Assembly (NCBI GenBank): GCA_021823405.1
Contig: JAKAOA010000015.1
Span: forward strand, 1 to 33,844
Origin: Bacteroidota bacterium
Lineage (GTDB): Bacteria > Bacteroidota > Bacteroidia > JABEUT01
DNA length: 33,844 nucleotides
Reading direction: 5' to 3'
Shown here: piece by piece, positions 1 to 8,848 of the stretch
Layout: the number at the start of each line of letters is the position of its first letter
How positions within the stretch are numbered: the first letter of the stretch is position 1
Made by a program: the position numbers and the translations under genes
The notes under the pieces: generated by a model
What the model was told of the DNA's origin: nothing
Databases searched by the model: none
What the model saw: the letters and a program-made list of their open reading frames with translations, nothing else

Positions 1-224
1 TTTTGTTTTGTTGTTATTACAAATATAACACCTCTTCATATGTCTATCTAATTGAATATCAATTATTTATGAACAAAGTAATTAACACTCCTTATCCCGA
101 ACTCACGTTAAATAGGGTTTTCAATATTTCTACCACCTGCGGGATTTCTTCCGAATTTATTTTGAAATACAGTTTGCATATTATCAATTAATTACAACAA
201 AATTAAGTAATTTCGTTGGTCAAA

Positions 225-1457
225 TCACCTTTCATTTCCATCTTCATCATAATACGCTTTTTTACCTTTTATTCCTTTTACAAAGGTAACACATTCTTTT
301 ATCATTCCATTCTCGTAAAAAAACTTTTCTACTCCATCAATAGTATCATTTCTATACGAACATTCTAATTCCTCCTGTCCATTCTCATAAAAGGATTTAA
401 ATATCCCATTTTTTCTTCCCTTAACTACTTGCTTTTCGTATCTTAACTCACCTGTTAGATAGAATCCTTTTTCCTGCCCGTTTTCCTGTCCTGCCTTAAT
501 TTGTACTTCATCCTCTAGTTGCCCATTATTGAAATAGCCCCGCAGCCACCCATTAACCACCCGAACCCCTTTTACAGTAAGGTATTTTGCCGAAACGTAT
601 TTTCCTCCCTTATAAGTTATAACACCGCGTAACTTCCCGTTTTCATAATACCATTTAATAATGCCATTTATTTCTCCATGATAATGTGGTATTTCCTCCA
701 TCGTCCTTCCGGATTCAAAATACATTCGTGATATACCTTCTTCCGTATCATTTACAAAATTAAGTTCTTCCCTTAATTTTCCTGATTCATAGTATACCTT
801 CTCAAGTCCATTTAGAGTATTATTGACGTAAGGTATTTCAATTCGTACCCCACCATTCATAAAGTATCCTTTTCCTATGCCTGTCAATTTACCCGAATTC
901 CAATTTAATTCTATATCTGGTTTTCCATTTATATGATAGCCTCTTTCCAGACCGTTTATGGAATCATTTTTATAAGGCGCTATCCTTCTTAGCGCTCCGG
1001 TAGAATAATATATCCTTCTTATCCCATTTCGCTTTCCATATATAAAAGTATCGATACCTTGTAATTCACCATTTTCAAAATACCACTTCTTGGCACCGTT
1101 CGCTTTGCCATCTTTGTAGAACCCCTCTACTTTAAGTTTACCGCTTTTGTAATAGGATTTTACTATACCGTCCAATTTCCCATTCGTGTGAGGCAATTCT
1201 TCCCGGAGTTCCCCATTCTTATAAAATCCAAATCTCATACCATATATTTCACCGTCTTTGTAAACTGTCAGATAATAGTAAGGCGCATTGGCATCGGAGG
1301 TAAATTGATTAGCAGAATCAGCATACTCCAACCATTTACCAACTTTTCTCCCAAAATCATCCTTTTTGTTTTTGGCTTCGCTTTTATTTCGGAATCCCTC
1401 GCTGGGATAATAGTTGCAGGCGGCGAAGAGTAAAAGGAGAAGAAATAGATTCTTCAT
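225..1457 (-). CDS. YwqK/MORN-variant repeat lipoprotein (toxin-antitoxin system YwqK family antitoxin-like)
   Basis: 410 aa; lipoprotein-like N-terminus (MKNLFLLLLLFAAC); many ~23-aa repeats of the type YYENGKLRG...YKNGxxNG; overlaps the pth stop by 4 bp. Confidence 0.8.
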   Translation of the reverse strand: MKNLFLLLLLFAACNYYPSEGFRNKSEAKNKKDDFGRKVGKWLEYADSANQFTSDANAPYYYLTVYKDGEIYGMRFGFYKNGELREELPHTNGKLDGIVKSYYKSGKLKVEGFYKDGKANGAKKWYFENGELQGIDTFIYGKRNGIRRIYYSTGALRRIAPYKNDSINGLERGYHINGKPDIELNWNSGKLTGIGKGYFMNGGVRIEIPYVNNTLNGLEKVYYESGKLREELNFVNDTEEGISRMYFESGRTMEEIPHYHGEINGIIKWYYENGKLRGVITYKGGKYVSAKYLTVKGVRVVNGWLRGYFNNGQLEDEVQIKAGQENGQEKGFYLTGELRYEKQVVKGRKNGIFKSFYENGQEELECSYRNDTIDGVEKFFYENGMIKECVTFVKGIKGKKAYYDEDGNER

Positions 1458-2032
1458 TTCTTTGTATTATGCATATTCATTGCCCTTTCTATCCCTATCA
1501 GGCAATATGTCTCAATAGCATCAACCGCATTGGCGATATATTCATTTAGTTTAATTTCTTCCTCTGTTGTCCAATTACCCAAAACATAGTCCACTTGCCC
1601 GCCTTTAGGGAAGTTACTCGCGATGCCGAAGCGTAAACGGGCGTAATTGTTGGTTTGCAGCGTTTCATCAATGCTTTTTAAGCCGTTATGACCGCCGTCG
1701 CTGCCATTTGCCTTCATCCGAATAGCGCCGAAAGGCAATGCCAAATCATCCAGCGCTACGAGCATATTGGGCAGTTCTATTTTGCTTTCGGCAAGCCAGT
1801 AGCGCACGGCTTTACCGCTTAGATTCATATAGGTTGACGGCTTTATCAATATTATCTTTCTGCCTTTAAGCGTGCATTCAGTAACAGATGCATACCTGCC
1901 GACCGACCATTTTGCGCCGGCGGCTGCCCATTTTGCGGCGCAGGCGTCAACTATTTTAAAACCGATATTATGGCGCGTATTCTCGTACTCGTCGCCGATA
2001 TTGCCAAGTCCTGCTATGAGGAACCTGTTCAT
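1454..2032 (-). CDS. pth: Peptidyl-tRNA hydrolase
   Basis: Motifs FLIAGLGNIGDEYENTRHNIGF, KPSTYMNLSGKAV and NGSDGGHNGLKSI are typical of Pth. Confidence 0.96.
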   Translation of the reverse strand: MNRFLIAGLGNIGDEYENTRHNIGFKIVDACAAKWAAAGAKWSVGRYASVTECTLKGRKIILIKPSTYMNLSGKAVRYWLAESKIELPNMLVALDDLALPFGAIRMKANGSDGGHNGLKSIDETLQTNNYARLRFGIASNFPKGGQVDYVLGNWTTEEEIKLNEYIANAVDAIETYCLIGIERAMNMHNTKK

Positions 2033-2047
2033 TATGCCATGAGATAA

Positions 2048-2743
2048 TTATTTCTTGGCAGCCGGTTTTTCTTCCTTCTTGGCGGCGGCAGGGGCAGCGG
2101 CAGGAGCGGCGCCGGGGGCAGCGGCAGGAGCGGCGCCTGGAGCAGCCGCGCCTGGTGCGGCAACAGCAGCTGTGGCACCCGGTGCGGTAGGCAATTCGGC
2201 TTCGCGGGTCATCTTAACAGATACTACGGCGGCGTTCGCCGGGTCGAGTAACGTCAACTTACCCAGCTTCATATCCTTCACTTTAATGCTGTCTCCCAGA
2301 TCAAGGTTGTTCACATCAAGGGTAACGTGATCCGGAATATCTTCCGCCATGCCTTTAATACTCAAACGACGTATTTTAATTTGCAGTTTCCCGCCTTTTT
2401 TAACTCCCGGAGGAGAGCCGGTAGTAATTACAGGTAATTTCACTTTAAGGGGTTTGCCCGGTATCGCTTCCAGAAAATCAACATGCGATACCGTATCCGT
2501 AATTTTATCGAACTGCGAATCCTGTACTATGGCTTTGAACTCTTTGCCTTCCAGATTCAGATTAACCAGATAGGCGTCGGGGCTGTAAAGCAGTTTGGAA
2601 AATTGGTTGGTGTGAACAGAGAAAAATATTTGTTCTTTTCCACCGTATAATACGCAGGGAATATTGCCCGTTTTACGCATGGTGATTGCATCCTTGGTGC
2701 CTTTATTTTTGCGAATAGCGCCGCTTATTGTCAGTGTTTTCAT
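2048..2743 (-). CDS. rplY: 50S ribosomal protein L25/general stress protein Ctc with Ala/Pro-rich C-terminal tail
   Basis: N-terminus ISGAIRKNKGTKDAITMRKTGNIPCVLYGG and the L25 beta domain; A/P/G-rich tail ending KKEEKPAAKK; next to pth and prs. Confidence 0.93.
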   Translation of the reverse strand: MKTLTISGAIRKNKGTKDAITMRKTGNIPCVLYGGKEQIFFSVHTNQFSKLLYSPDAYLVNLNLEGKEFKAIVQDSQFDKITDTVSHVDFLEAIPGKPLKVKLPVITTGSPPGVKKGGKLQIKIRRLSIKGMAEDIPDHVTLDVNNLDLGDSIKVKDMKLGKLTLLDPANAAVVSVKMTREAELPTAPGATAAVAAPGAAAPGAAPAAAPGAAPAAAPAAAKKEEKPAAKK

Positions 2744-2808
2744 AAAAGATATTTAATGATTATTCGTAGATGAGGGTTCCATTGTTAATTTGGACATGTT
2801 TTTATAAA

Positions 2809-3741
2809 TCAGAAGACGAAATTCGCGCTGATGGATTCAAAGTTATTAATTTTGTTGATAACGTCGGCAAATAATGGCGCTACCGACAGTACTTTGATTT
2901 TGTCACTCTTTTCCTTTAGTGGAATACTATCAGTTACAACCAGCTCTTTAAGTCCTGACTTTTCGATGCTTTCATAGGCCTTTCCAGAAAGAACTGCATG
3001 TGTGCAGCATGCTCTTACGCTTTTAGCTCCCATATCCACCATCATATTGGCTGCCTTGGAGAGGGTGCCTGCGGTGTCTACTATGTCATCGAGAAGGACT
3101 ATGTCTTTGCCTTCCACTTCGCCGATGGCTGTCATTTTATCCACCACATTCGCCTTGTAACGCTGTTTGTAGCATATCACTATCTCCGATTTAAGAAAAG
3201 TAGCATAAGCATTGGCTCTTTTGGAACCGCCTACATCGGGCGAAGCGATAGTGAGATTGGGCAGATGGAGATTCTGTATATATGGAACGAAGAGATAAGA
3301 GGCGAAGAGGTGATCTACCGGCAGGTCGAAAAAGCCCTGTATCTGATCTGCATGAAGGTCCATAGTAACAATTCGAGTGATGCCGGAAGCCGTAAGCAGG
3401 TTAGCCATCAGTTTGGAACCGATTGCCGTCCGCGGTTTGTCTTTACGGTCTTGCCGTGCGAAGCCGAAATATGGTATTACGGCTATAATCTGCTTTGCGG
3501 AAGCTCTTTTGGCTGCGTCAGCCATCAGCAATAATTCGAAAAGATGGTCTGTGGGCGGCTGTGTGCTTGCTATCAGAAAGACGGAACATCCCCTTACAGT
3601 TTCCTCGAATGATGGTTCAAACTCCCCGTCGCTGAAGCGAAGTATGCTCATTTTACCAAGCGGCTGACCATGACATTCGGCTATTTTTTCAGCCAAAGCG
3701 CGGCTTGAACTTCCTGCAAATAATTTTACCGGCGGATTCAT
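2809..3741 (-). CDS. prs: Ribose-phosphate pyrophosphokinase
   Basis: Motifs KLFAGSSSRALAEKIA, FSDGEFEPSFEETVRG, PYFGFARQDRKDKPRTAI and the PRPP loop VLLDDIVDTAGTL. Confidence 0.96.
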   Translation of the reverse strand: MNPPVKLFAGSSSRALAEKIAECHGQPLGKMSILRFSDGEFEPSFEETVRGCSVFLIASTQPPTDHLFELLLMADAAKRASAKQIIAVIPYFGFARQDRKDKPRTAIGSKLMANLLTASGITRIVTMDLHADQIQGFFDLPVDHLFASYLFVPYIQNLHLPNLTIASPDVGGSKRANAYATFLKSEIVICYKQRYKANVVDKMTAIGEVEGKDIVLLDDIVDTAGTLSKAANMMVDMGAKSVRACCTHAVLSGKAYESIEKSGLKELVVTDSIPLKEKSDKIKVLSVAPLFADVINKINNFESISANFVF

Positions 3742-3759
3742 TTTTTTTCAAAAGGGGTG

Positions 3760-3767
3760 CAAAGATA
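3760..3767 (-). promoter_or_regulatory. Putative -7 box (TATCTTTG) upstream of prs
   Basis: Reverse complement matches TAnnTTTG ~20 bp upstream of the prs start. Confidence 0.4.
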
Positions 3768-3866
3768 ATTAAGAATTGATAATTACGAATGAAAAAATAG
3801 CCGGATGGTAGTCAATTATTAACTTCCGGCTGCCTCGGAACAGCAGTAATGGTTCTCGGGACGAAT

Positions 3867-4505
3867 CTAACCGGCTTGTATCGCTGTTGCAATGGGGGTA
3901 ACCTGCGCCATTCCGTGAAAAAGATACCGTTCTCCTGTACTTATTTTGGTGCAAAGATAGCGTGTACGTCTTTTTTCTCCTTTCACGATTATCTCATTTC
4001 CGGTAGTGCGGAAGGTTGTGCCTGACGGAAGATCTTCCAAAAAAACCATCCCATTCTGAACTATATCGTACCTGTTCAGCGTTTTGAATAATTTTTTGTC
4101 GTTGCAAACGGAAGCCGAAGGGTTAACAAGATATTCTTTGAGGGCTGAAAGCACATCGGCTGGATAAACAGTTTCGTTAAGAAACGGTGTAAGCAGGGTA
4201 CGATATTCGTGTTTCCATTCTTTGCCGTGCGATTGTATGTTGTTTCCATACTTTTTCCATGCCGACAGATGGGCTACTTCATGTATTAGGGTGGTAAGAA
4301 ATGCATACCGATTCAGGTCGTGGTTTATGGTTATCTGATGATTGTTACCATTTACGGGAGGACGATAATCTCCATATACGGAGTTGCGCTTTTTCTTTAT
4401 TTTCAGCTTAAAATCAAATACATATATCCATTGGGCTATATTGTTAACTGCCGCTTCGGGAATATATTTCTTCAGTATCGCCTTGTTCCTCTCCAGTTGT
4501 TCCAC
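3867..4505 (-). CDS. SprT-like domain-containing zinc metalloprotease-like protein
   Basis: HEVAHLSAW (HExxH) followed by SHGKEWKHEYR, the SprT family arrangement. Confidence 0.8.
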   Translation of the reverse strand: MEQLERNKAILKKYIPEAAVNNIAQWIYVFDFKLKIKKKRNSVYGDYRPPVNGNNHQITINHDLNRYAFLTTLIHEVAHLSAWKKYGNNIQSHGKEWKHEYRTLLTPFLNETVYPADVLSALKEYLVNPSASVCNDKKLFKTLNRYDIVQNGMVFLEDLPSGTTFRTTGNEIIVKGEKRRTRYLCTKISTGERYLFHGMAQVTPIATAIQAG

Positions 4506-4509
4506 TTCG

Positions 4510-4517
4510 CAAATTTA
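4510..4517 (-). promoter_or_regulatory. Putative -7 box (TAAATTTG) upstream of the SprT-like gene
   Basis: Reverse complement matches TAnnTTTG a few bp upstream of the start. Confidence 0.35.
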
Positions 4518-4654
4518 TAGCTTATATTTTCGTTCCTGCAGATTGTGCAAAAATATTTGGCGCCGATTGATGGCTTTAATTTCAGTCCATTTTCTCCACA
4601 ATGGGTTTGCATGGGTATCCACTTTTCAGAGTATTTTTTAGTTATATACTTGAT

Positions 4655-5119
4655 TTACAGGTTGTTGATTGTATACACAGGGTATACGAAAGTATACCAC
4701 CCGTATACCTTGAGTAATGACTGCAATAGCCGAGTTATTCGCCGTATATTAACTGCATAACCTAAAAACCGCTCAAAAAACTTACGTGAAGTGAGAACAC
4801 TTTTTATGCTGATAATCATGCTGTTCATATCAAAGGTGTTCTCACTGTTCACACTATTCGCACTTTGCCAAAAGGCGGTTAAACTGTTCTCACTGATATG
4901 GTATTGCACCTGTGTACCGATTGGACAGTTTTGCACAGGTTCCCTATAAAAAGTGTCCAAATTTACCATTCTGGTTGTTCCCGGCAGGGGCATTCTGGTT
5001 GAAGTGAACCTGTATAAATCATCCCCTGCAGCTATTAAACTGAACGGGTTAACACTTTTCTGCCTTCTAAAAATCATAATATGTTGATTTGCAAGTTTAT
5101 TCAATTTAAAACAGCCCAA
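4655..5119 (-). CDS. Hypothetical ORF, possibly degenerate; overlaps a repeat-rich stretch
   Basis: 154-aa ORF with no recognisable domain. Contains phased GTATAC and GTTCTCAC repeats; may be non-coding. Confidence 0.25.
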   Translation of the reverse strand: MGCFKLNKLANQHIMIFRRQKSVNPFSLIAAGDDLYRFTSTRMPLPGTTRMVNLDTFYREPVQNCPIGTQVQYHISENSLTAFWQSANSVNSENTFDMNSMIISIKSVLTSRKFFERFLGYAVNIRRITRLLQSLLKVYGWYTFVYPVYTINNL

Positions 5120-5272
5120 AATCTGTTAACCCGTGTCAACCCGTTAAATTAATTGAGCGTATCTGTTTTGTTCAGAATAGTTGTCTTGGTCACAATTTTT
5201 GTACGCCTGCTTTGTTGTTCATCTTTCCTTTAATTTACACGTAAAGTTTTGCCACCTGCCGAATAAGACGTT

Positions 5273-5340
5273 TATCTCATAGTTCATCGCTTATAGCTTA
5301 TATCTCATAGTTTATATCTTATCTCTAATATCTCATAGTT
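5273..5340. repeat. Three exact copies of TATCTCATAGTT at 28-bp spacing
   Basis: Copies at 5273, 5301 and 5329; the intervening 16 nt are not conserved. Confidence 0.85.
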
Positions 5341-5440
5341 TTAAAATGCGAATATATATATTATTTATTACATATTACATATATTGATACTTTATCTATT
5401 AACAATCTGCCTCACCCAGCCATTACTCTGCCTCACCCTG

Positions 5441-5464
5441 CCCTCTCCTTGAGTAAGGAGAGGG
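5441..5464. repeat. REP-like hairpin CCCTCTCCTT-GAGT-AAGGAGAGGG
   Basis: Perfect 10-bp stem, 4-nt loop, intergenic. Confidence 0.85.
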
Positions 5465-5493
5465 TGAATGGCGAAAAATACTATCCCTTTTAG

Positions 5494-5602
5494 GCGTGGG
5501 CATCCTGCTCGTGTCAAATATTTTATACTTATCGCTCATCGTTTTTTTTAAGAAATAATCAAGATCCAAAAATAATCTAAAGCACGAGCGGGATGCTCGC
5601 GC
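5494..5602. repeat. Imperfect 20-bp inverted repeat (GCGTGGGCATCCTGCTCGTG / CACGAGCGGGATGCTCGCGC)
   Basis: Arms 5494-5513 and 5583-5602; near-complementary. Confidence 0.75.
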
Positions 5603-5808
5603 TTACAGGAGGGACACTATTGATTTTTAATTATTAAAGGTCAAAGCTAATTAATTCTTTTTGCAGTTTCAAACTGCTAATAATGATTGGTCGTAGGCGC
5701 GCAAGAAAGTGCACTTTACTTACTTGTGCTCAACTCCCACTGCTCGACAAACTACACCGAACGGGGATGATTGTTCACTTAGCAAGTAAGCGTACGATTA
5801 GTTTATTA

Positions 5809-7665
5809 TTATTTTGCAATTACCAGTTTTCGGATTACACTACCGTTGTCACTATTAAATCGTACAAAATAGATACCGGAAAGAAGCATACCGGTATTAA
5901 AAGTGAGAACATGGGTGCCTTGCAACATTCTGCCCTCATTAATATAAGAAACCTTCCGTCCAAGTGCATCAAACATTTCTACGTTCATATTTTGATCACT
6001 TGTCAGTTTGATAGAAGCATTTACAAGACCTTTCGTCGGATTCGGATAAAGATCCAGATAGCCAATACCACCATTTACTTCATGCAACCCCGCGAGCAAC
6101 GTTATGGGCATTGAAGCGCTCTGGTAGACAAATTTGCTGCTGTCGTTCTGGATAAATACTACGATGTGTTCTCCAGTGGAATCATAAGGGTTAGTTTTGG
6201 CATTGTCGCTCCATGCATGAATCTTAATCCACCTGAAGGTGATAGTATCTGATTGACCGTTGGTGAAACTTGCAAGGGTAATACCTCCAAAAGTTGGCAT
6301 CATTCCTTCGGCTACCTGAGGAAAATCGGTTACATACTGATAATAGTTGTCATTAATTATGCCTGTACCTATTGGCGGAGCAAATGCATACTTTGGGGGA
6401 TTAGAAGCTTGATCCGAATCATATTTTATTGTATCAACTGTTATAACGGACCGTGCCACCAATCCTGAAGGCATATTGTAATATGCCTGTATAACTGCTT
6501 TTGCACTATAAACTTTTGTGTTGGCATCGTAGGTTGCAGATGTGATTGAGATAGTGAAAGGCGAGCCGATACTCATGGCATCATGCAACATAATACTGTT
6601 CATACCTTTGGGATTGTAGGTCTTATTAAAAGTACTTCCATAATAGTTTTCGCCATCTATCCTACCTCCTCCCATGCGTAAGTAGGGTATACTATTGTAA
6701 AAGGTGGTTTCACGAGGTTTTGAAACAGAGTCGCGTGCAATAGTATCTATTGTACCCAAAAGGTAACGAACAGTTTGCGTGGCAGGATTATTTGATAAAA
6801 CTGAATCAATATTAGGATCTGCATACATACAGCTTCCACCAGCGAAAGTAAAGTCTTCATATAAGACACTTTTTACCTGAGGATTATAAGCGGGTAATAC
6901 ATTGGGTGAAAATTCATACCAAACATTATCAGTATTGAAGGGGCTCCAGGTAATACTTTGAAGATTTGGAGACCCGGGTACTGATAATGCCTGTGTATTG
7001 TCTATTTGTACACCCCAAGTCATATTCAATGGATGGTAAGGCATTGATGGGTTGCCTAGTATATCTCCACATTCATCTACCAGATAGATATTATTTGTTG
7101 TTTCTTCCAGAACGATGGCAAGCATGTTTTGGGAGTTGGTATCAGCAGGATTGCCGGCATACCACCACACTATCCAAAGCTGGCGGTTAGGAGCTGTTCC
7201 ATATACTTTTGTATAGATTTTCCCTCCTCCTGCAGCCCCTGTAAGTCCCCATACACATACTGTACTATCAGGAATTGAACCTGTTGGCAGAGCTACATTA
7301 TTCGGTCCTGCGGGTATATTTGCCAGTTTCGAAAAAGTTATATATCCCGACGTTGATATTTTGTAACTATTTACGGGACCTCCATTGAAATCAAAAGTAA
7401 AAGGCATGGTTTGCAGAGGCAAGTATTGGAGAACGTAATTCTTTGCCCAATTGTATGAATAGAGGATAGTTGCCCCGGCTGGCAGTCCGTACATTGAGCC
7501 ATCAGTGTCGTTGTTAATACCTCCCGGATTGCCCGGAGCGACACACTGAATTTCATGATACTGCGCCCTTATAAAGGAAAGATGAATGGTGAAAAGAATA
7601 AAACAGATGAAAATTTTCATTGTTTGTTTCATTTTGCGCACGGGTGTGAACTGTCTTTTTTTCAT
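5809..7665 (-). CDS. Secreted protein with T9SS type A sorting domain
   Basis: Signal peptide (ICFILFTIHLSFIRAQ); C-terminal LDLYPNPTKGLVNASIKL...ALGRKVSYI...GIYFVRFNSDNGSVIRKLVIAK. Confidence 0.85.
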   Translation of the reverse strand: MKKRQFTPVRKMKQTMKIFICFILFTIHLSFIRAQYHEIQCVAPGNPGGINNDTDGSMYGLPAGATILYSYNWAKNYVLQYLPLQTMPFTFDFNGGPVNSYKISTSGYITFSKLANIPAGPNNVALPTGSIPDSTVCVWGLTGAAGGGKIYTKVYGTAPNRQLWIVWWYAGNPADTNSQNMLAIVLEETTNNIYLVDECGDILGNPSMPYHPLNMTWGVQIDNTQALSVPGSPNLQSITWSPFNTDNVWYEFSPNVLPAYNPQVKSVLYEDFTFAGGSCMYADPNIDSVLSNNPATQTVRYLLGTIDTIARDSVSKPRETTFYNSIPYLRMGGGRIDGENYYGSTFNKTYNPKGMNSIMLHDAMSIGSPFTISITSATYDANTKVYSAKAVIQAYYNMPSGLVARSVITVDTIKYDSDQASNPPKYAFAPPIGTGIINDNYYQYVTDFPQVAEGMMPTFGGITLASFTNGQSDTITFRWIKIHAWSDNAKTNPYDSTGEHIVVFIQNDSSKFVYQSASMPITLLAGLHEVNGGIGYLDLYPNPTKGLVNASIKLTSDQNMNVEMFDALGRKVSYINEGRMLQGTHVLTFNTGMLLSGIYFVRFNSDNGSVIRKLVIAK

Positions 7666-7789
7666 GATAGTTTGAATTTAGGGTTAAGAATTTACCGTCA
7701 TTTTATTATTTGCTTTTTGGTTAAGCCATTCCTTAATACATATACATTTGATTATTAATGATTTATGATAACTTTTCTTTCGCACAATG

Positions 7790-8650
7790 CTATTTGATTA
7801 TAATGGTTCCCCCGCACAAAAGATTTTCATCTTCTGATAAAATCTTATATGTGTAAGTTCCGTTAATTAAATCGTTTAAATCAACCGTATTGAACTCTGA
7901 TAACAGCTTGCTTTTGTAAACAATCCTACCAAAAACATCTTGAATTTCAATGATATATGTGCTTCCAATATGATATTCGCTAATGACAATTGGAAATGAC
8001 GCATTATCTTGGTTTAGATGAACATTATTGTAAAACGTTTCATTTCCAACCAATACGGATGAATTCTCTATAGGGGCATTATCCGGCAAGTTAAAGTTTC
8101 GTATAAGTTTATACCCTGTACCGTCGGTATTTATTGAAAATAGCATCTTCAGTTCATCATTTCTTCCATCAGAAACCATCCCCAGCAGGCTATTTCCGTG
8201 AATGGTTAAATTCCCATAGGGGTTTTCAATGGTGGTTACAGCAAATCGGTGCAAAACATTAAAGGAATACCCATTTGTATCTATTGAATAAATGACCTCA
8301 TAAGAGCTTTCTCCACTATATAGTGCCATTCCATAAAGCTTTGCCCCTTGTAGCAAAACGGAACCGGACAAATAAGCAGCATCAGTGTCATGCAACAGAT
8401 GCAAAACTTTATAATCTGTTCCATCATCATGCATTGTAAAAAGAACCCCATCTCCTGAATGTGACTTATTGCTTTGCTTTAAAGCATACAAATTTTCTCC
8501 CGAAATTACCGCACTGCCCAAAGATTGGACCCTGTTTATATTGACGGTTTTGTCCGAATTATATATTTGTGCACTCAAAATAGAAGTAGAAAAAAATAAT
8601 ATTTCAAAGGCGGTGATATAAGCGAATTCTTTCCCCCTGCGTAAAAACAT
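7790..8650 (-). CDS. Secreted GloVer-repeat-like protein with short T9SS-like C-terminal domain
   Basis: Repeats of LFTMHDDGTDYKVLHLL / IYSIDTNGYSFNVLHRF / LFSINTDGTGYKLIRNF; C-terminal IEIQDVFGRIVYKSKLLSEFNTVDLNDLINGTYTYKI. Confidence 0.7.
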   Translation of the reverse strand: MFLRRGKEFAYITAFEILFFSTSILSAQIYNSDKTVNINRVQSLGSAVISGENLYALKQSNKSHSGDGVLFTMHDDGTDYKVLHLLHDTDAAYLSGSVLLQGAKLYGMALYSGESSYEVIYSIDTNGYSFNVLHRFAVTTIENPYGNLTIHGNSLLGMVSDGRNDELKMLFSINTDGTGYKLIRNFNLPDNAPIENSSVLVGNETFYNNVHLNQDNASFPIVISEYHIGSTYIIEIQDVFGRIVYKSKLLSEFNTVDLNDLINGTYTYKILSEDENLLCGGTIIIK

Positions 8651-8684
8651 ATTTTTAGATTTAAATATGATTTATTTTGTGCGG

Positions 8685-8692
8685 CAAAATTA
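8685..8692 (-). promoter_or_regulatory. Putative Bacteroidota -7 box (TAATTTTG) upstream of the 7790-8650 gene
   Basis: Reverse complement matches TAnnTTTG about 35 bp upstream of the start codon. Confidence 0.35.
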
Positions 8693-8848
8693 GAACCACT
8701 GTAGTTCCCTGTCAATAGAACAAAAGGACTATTTTTCATCGAGACCCCAATGCCTAAAAAGCGCATCTATCTTATTGATTTTTAGATTATTGATGTTATT
8801 TCGAGTAATTTTCTAATTTTGTGGTCATAATCCGGTGAACATCATTTT

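Noticed and set aside
225-1457. A true toxin-antitoxin pair based on the YwqK family name
   Set aside because: No adjacent toxin-like gene. The neighbour is pth, and such MORN-variant proteins are common in Bacteroidota without a toxin.
2055-2330. Plus-strand ORF of 91 aa (MAAGFSSFLAAAGAAAG...)
   Set aside because: Antisense to the Ala/Pro-rich end of rplY; an artefact of GC-rich repeat codons.
2998-3534. Plus-strand ORF of 178 aa
   Set aside because: Antisense to the clearly coding prs gene; no recognisable domain.
5273-5340. Possible CRISPR array (28-bp periodic repeats)
   Set aside because: Only 12 nt are conserved, there are three units, the spacers are 16 nt and AT-rich, and no cas genes are present.
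5728-5741. Fourth copy of the 70-bp element (GCTCAACTCCCACT match)
   Set aside because: Only 14 bp match exactly and the flanks do not align; too short to claim.
5683-6114. Plus-strand ORF of 143 aa
   Set aside because: Overlaps the 3' end of the T9SS cargo gene on the other strand; no domain.
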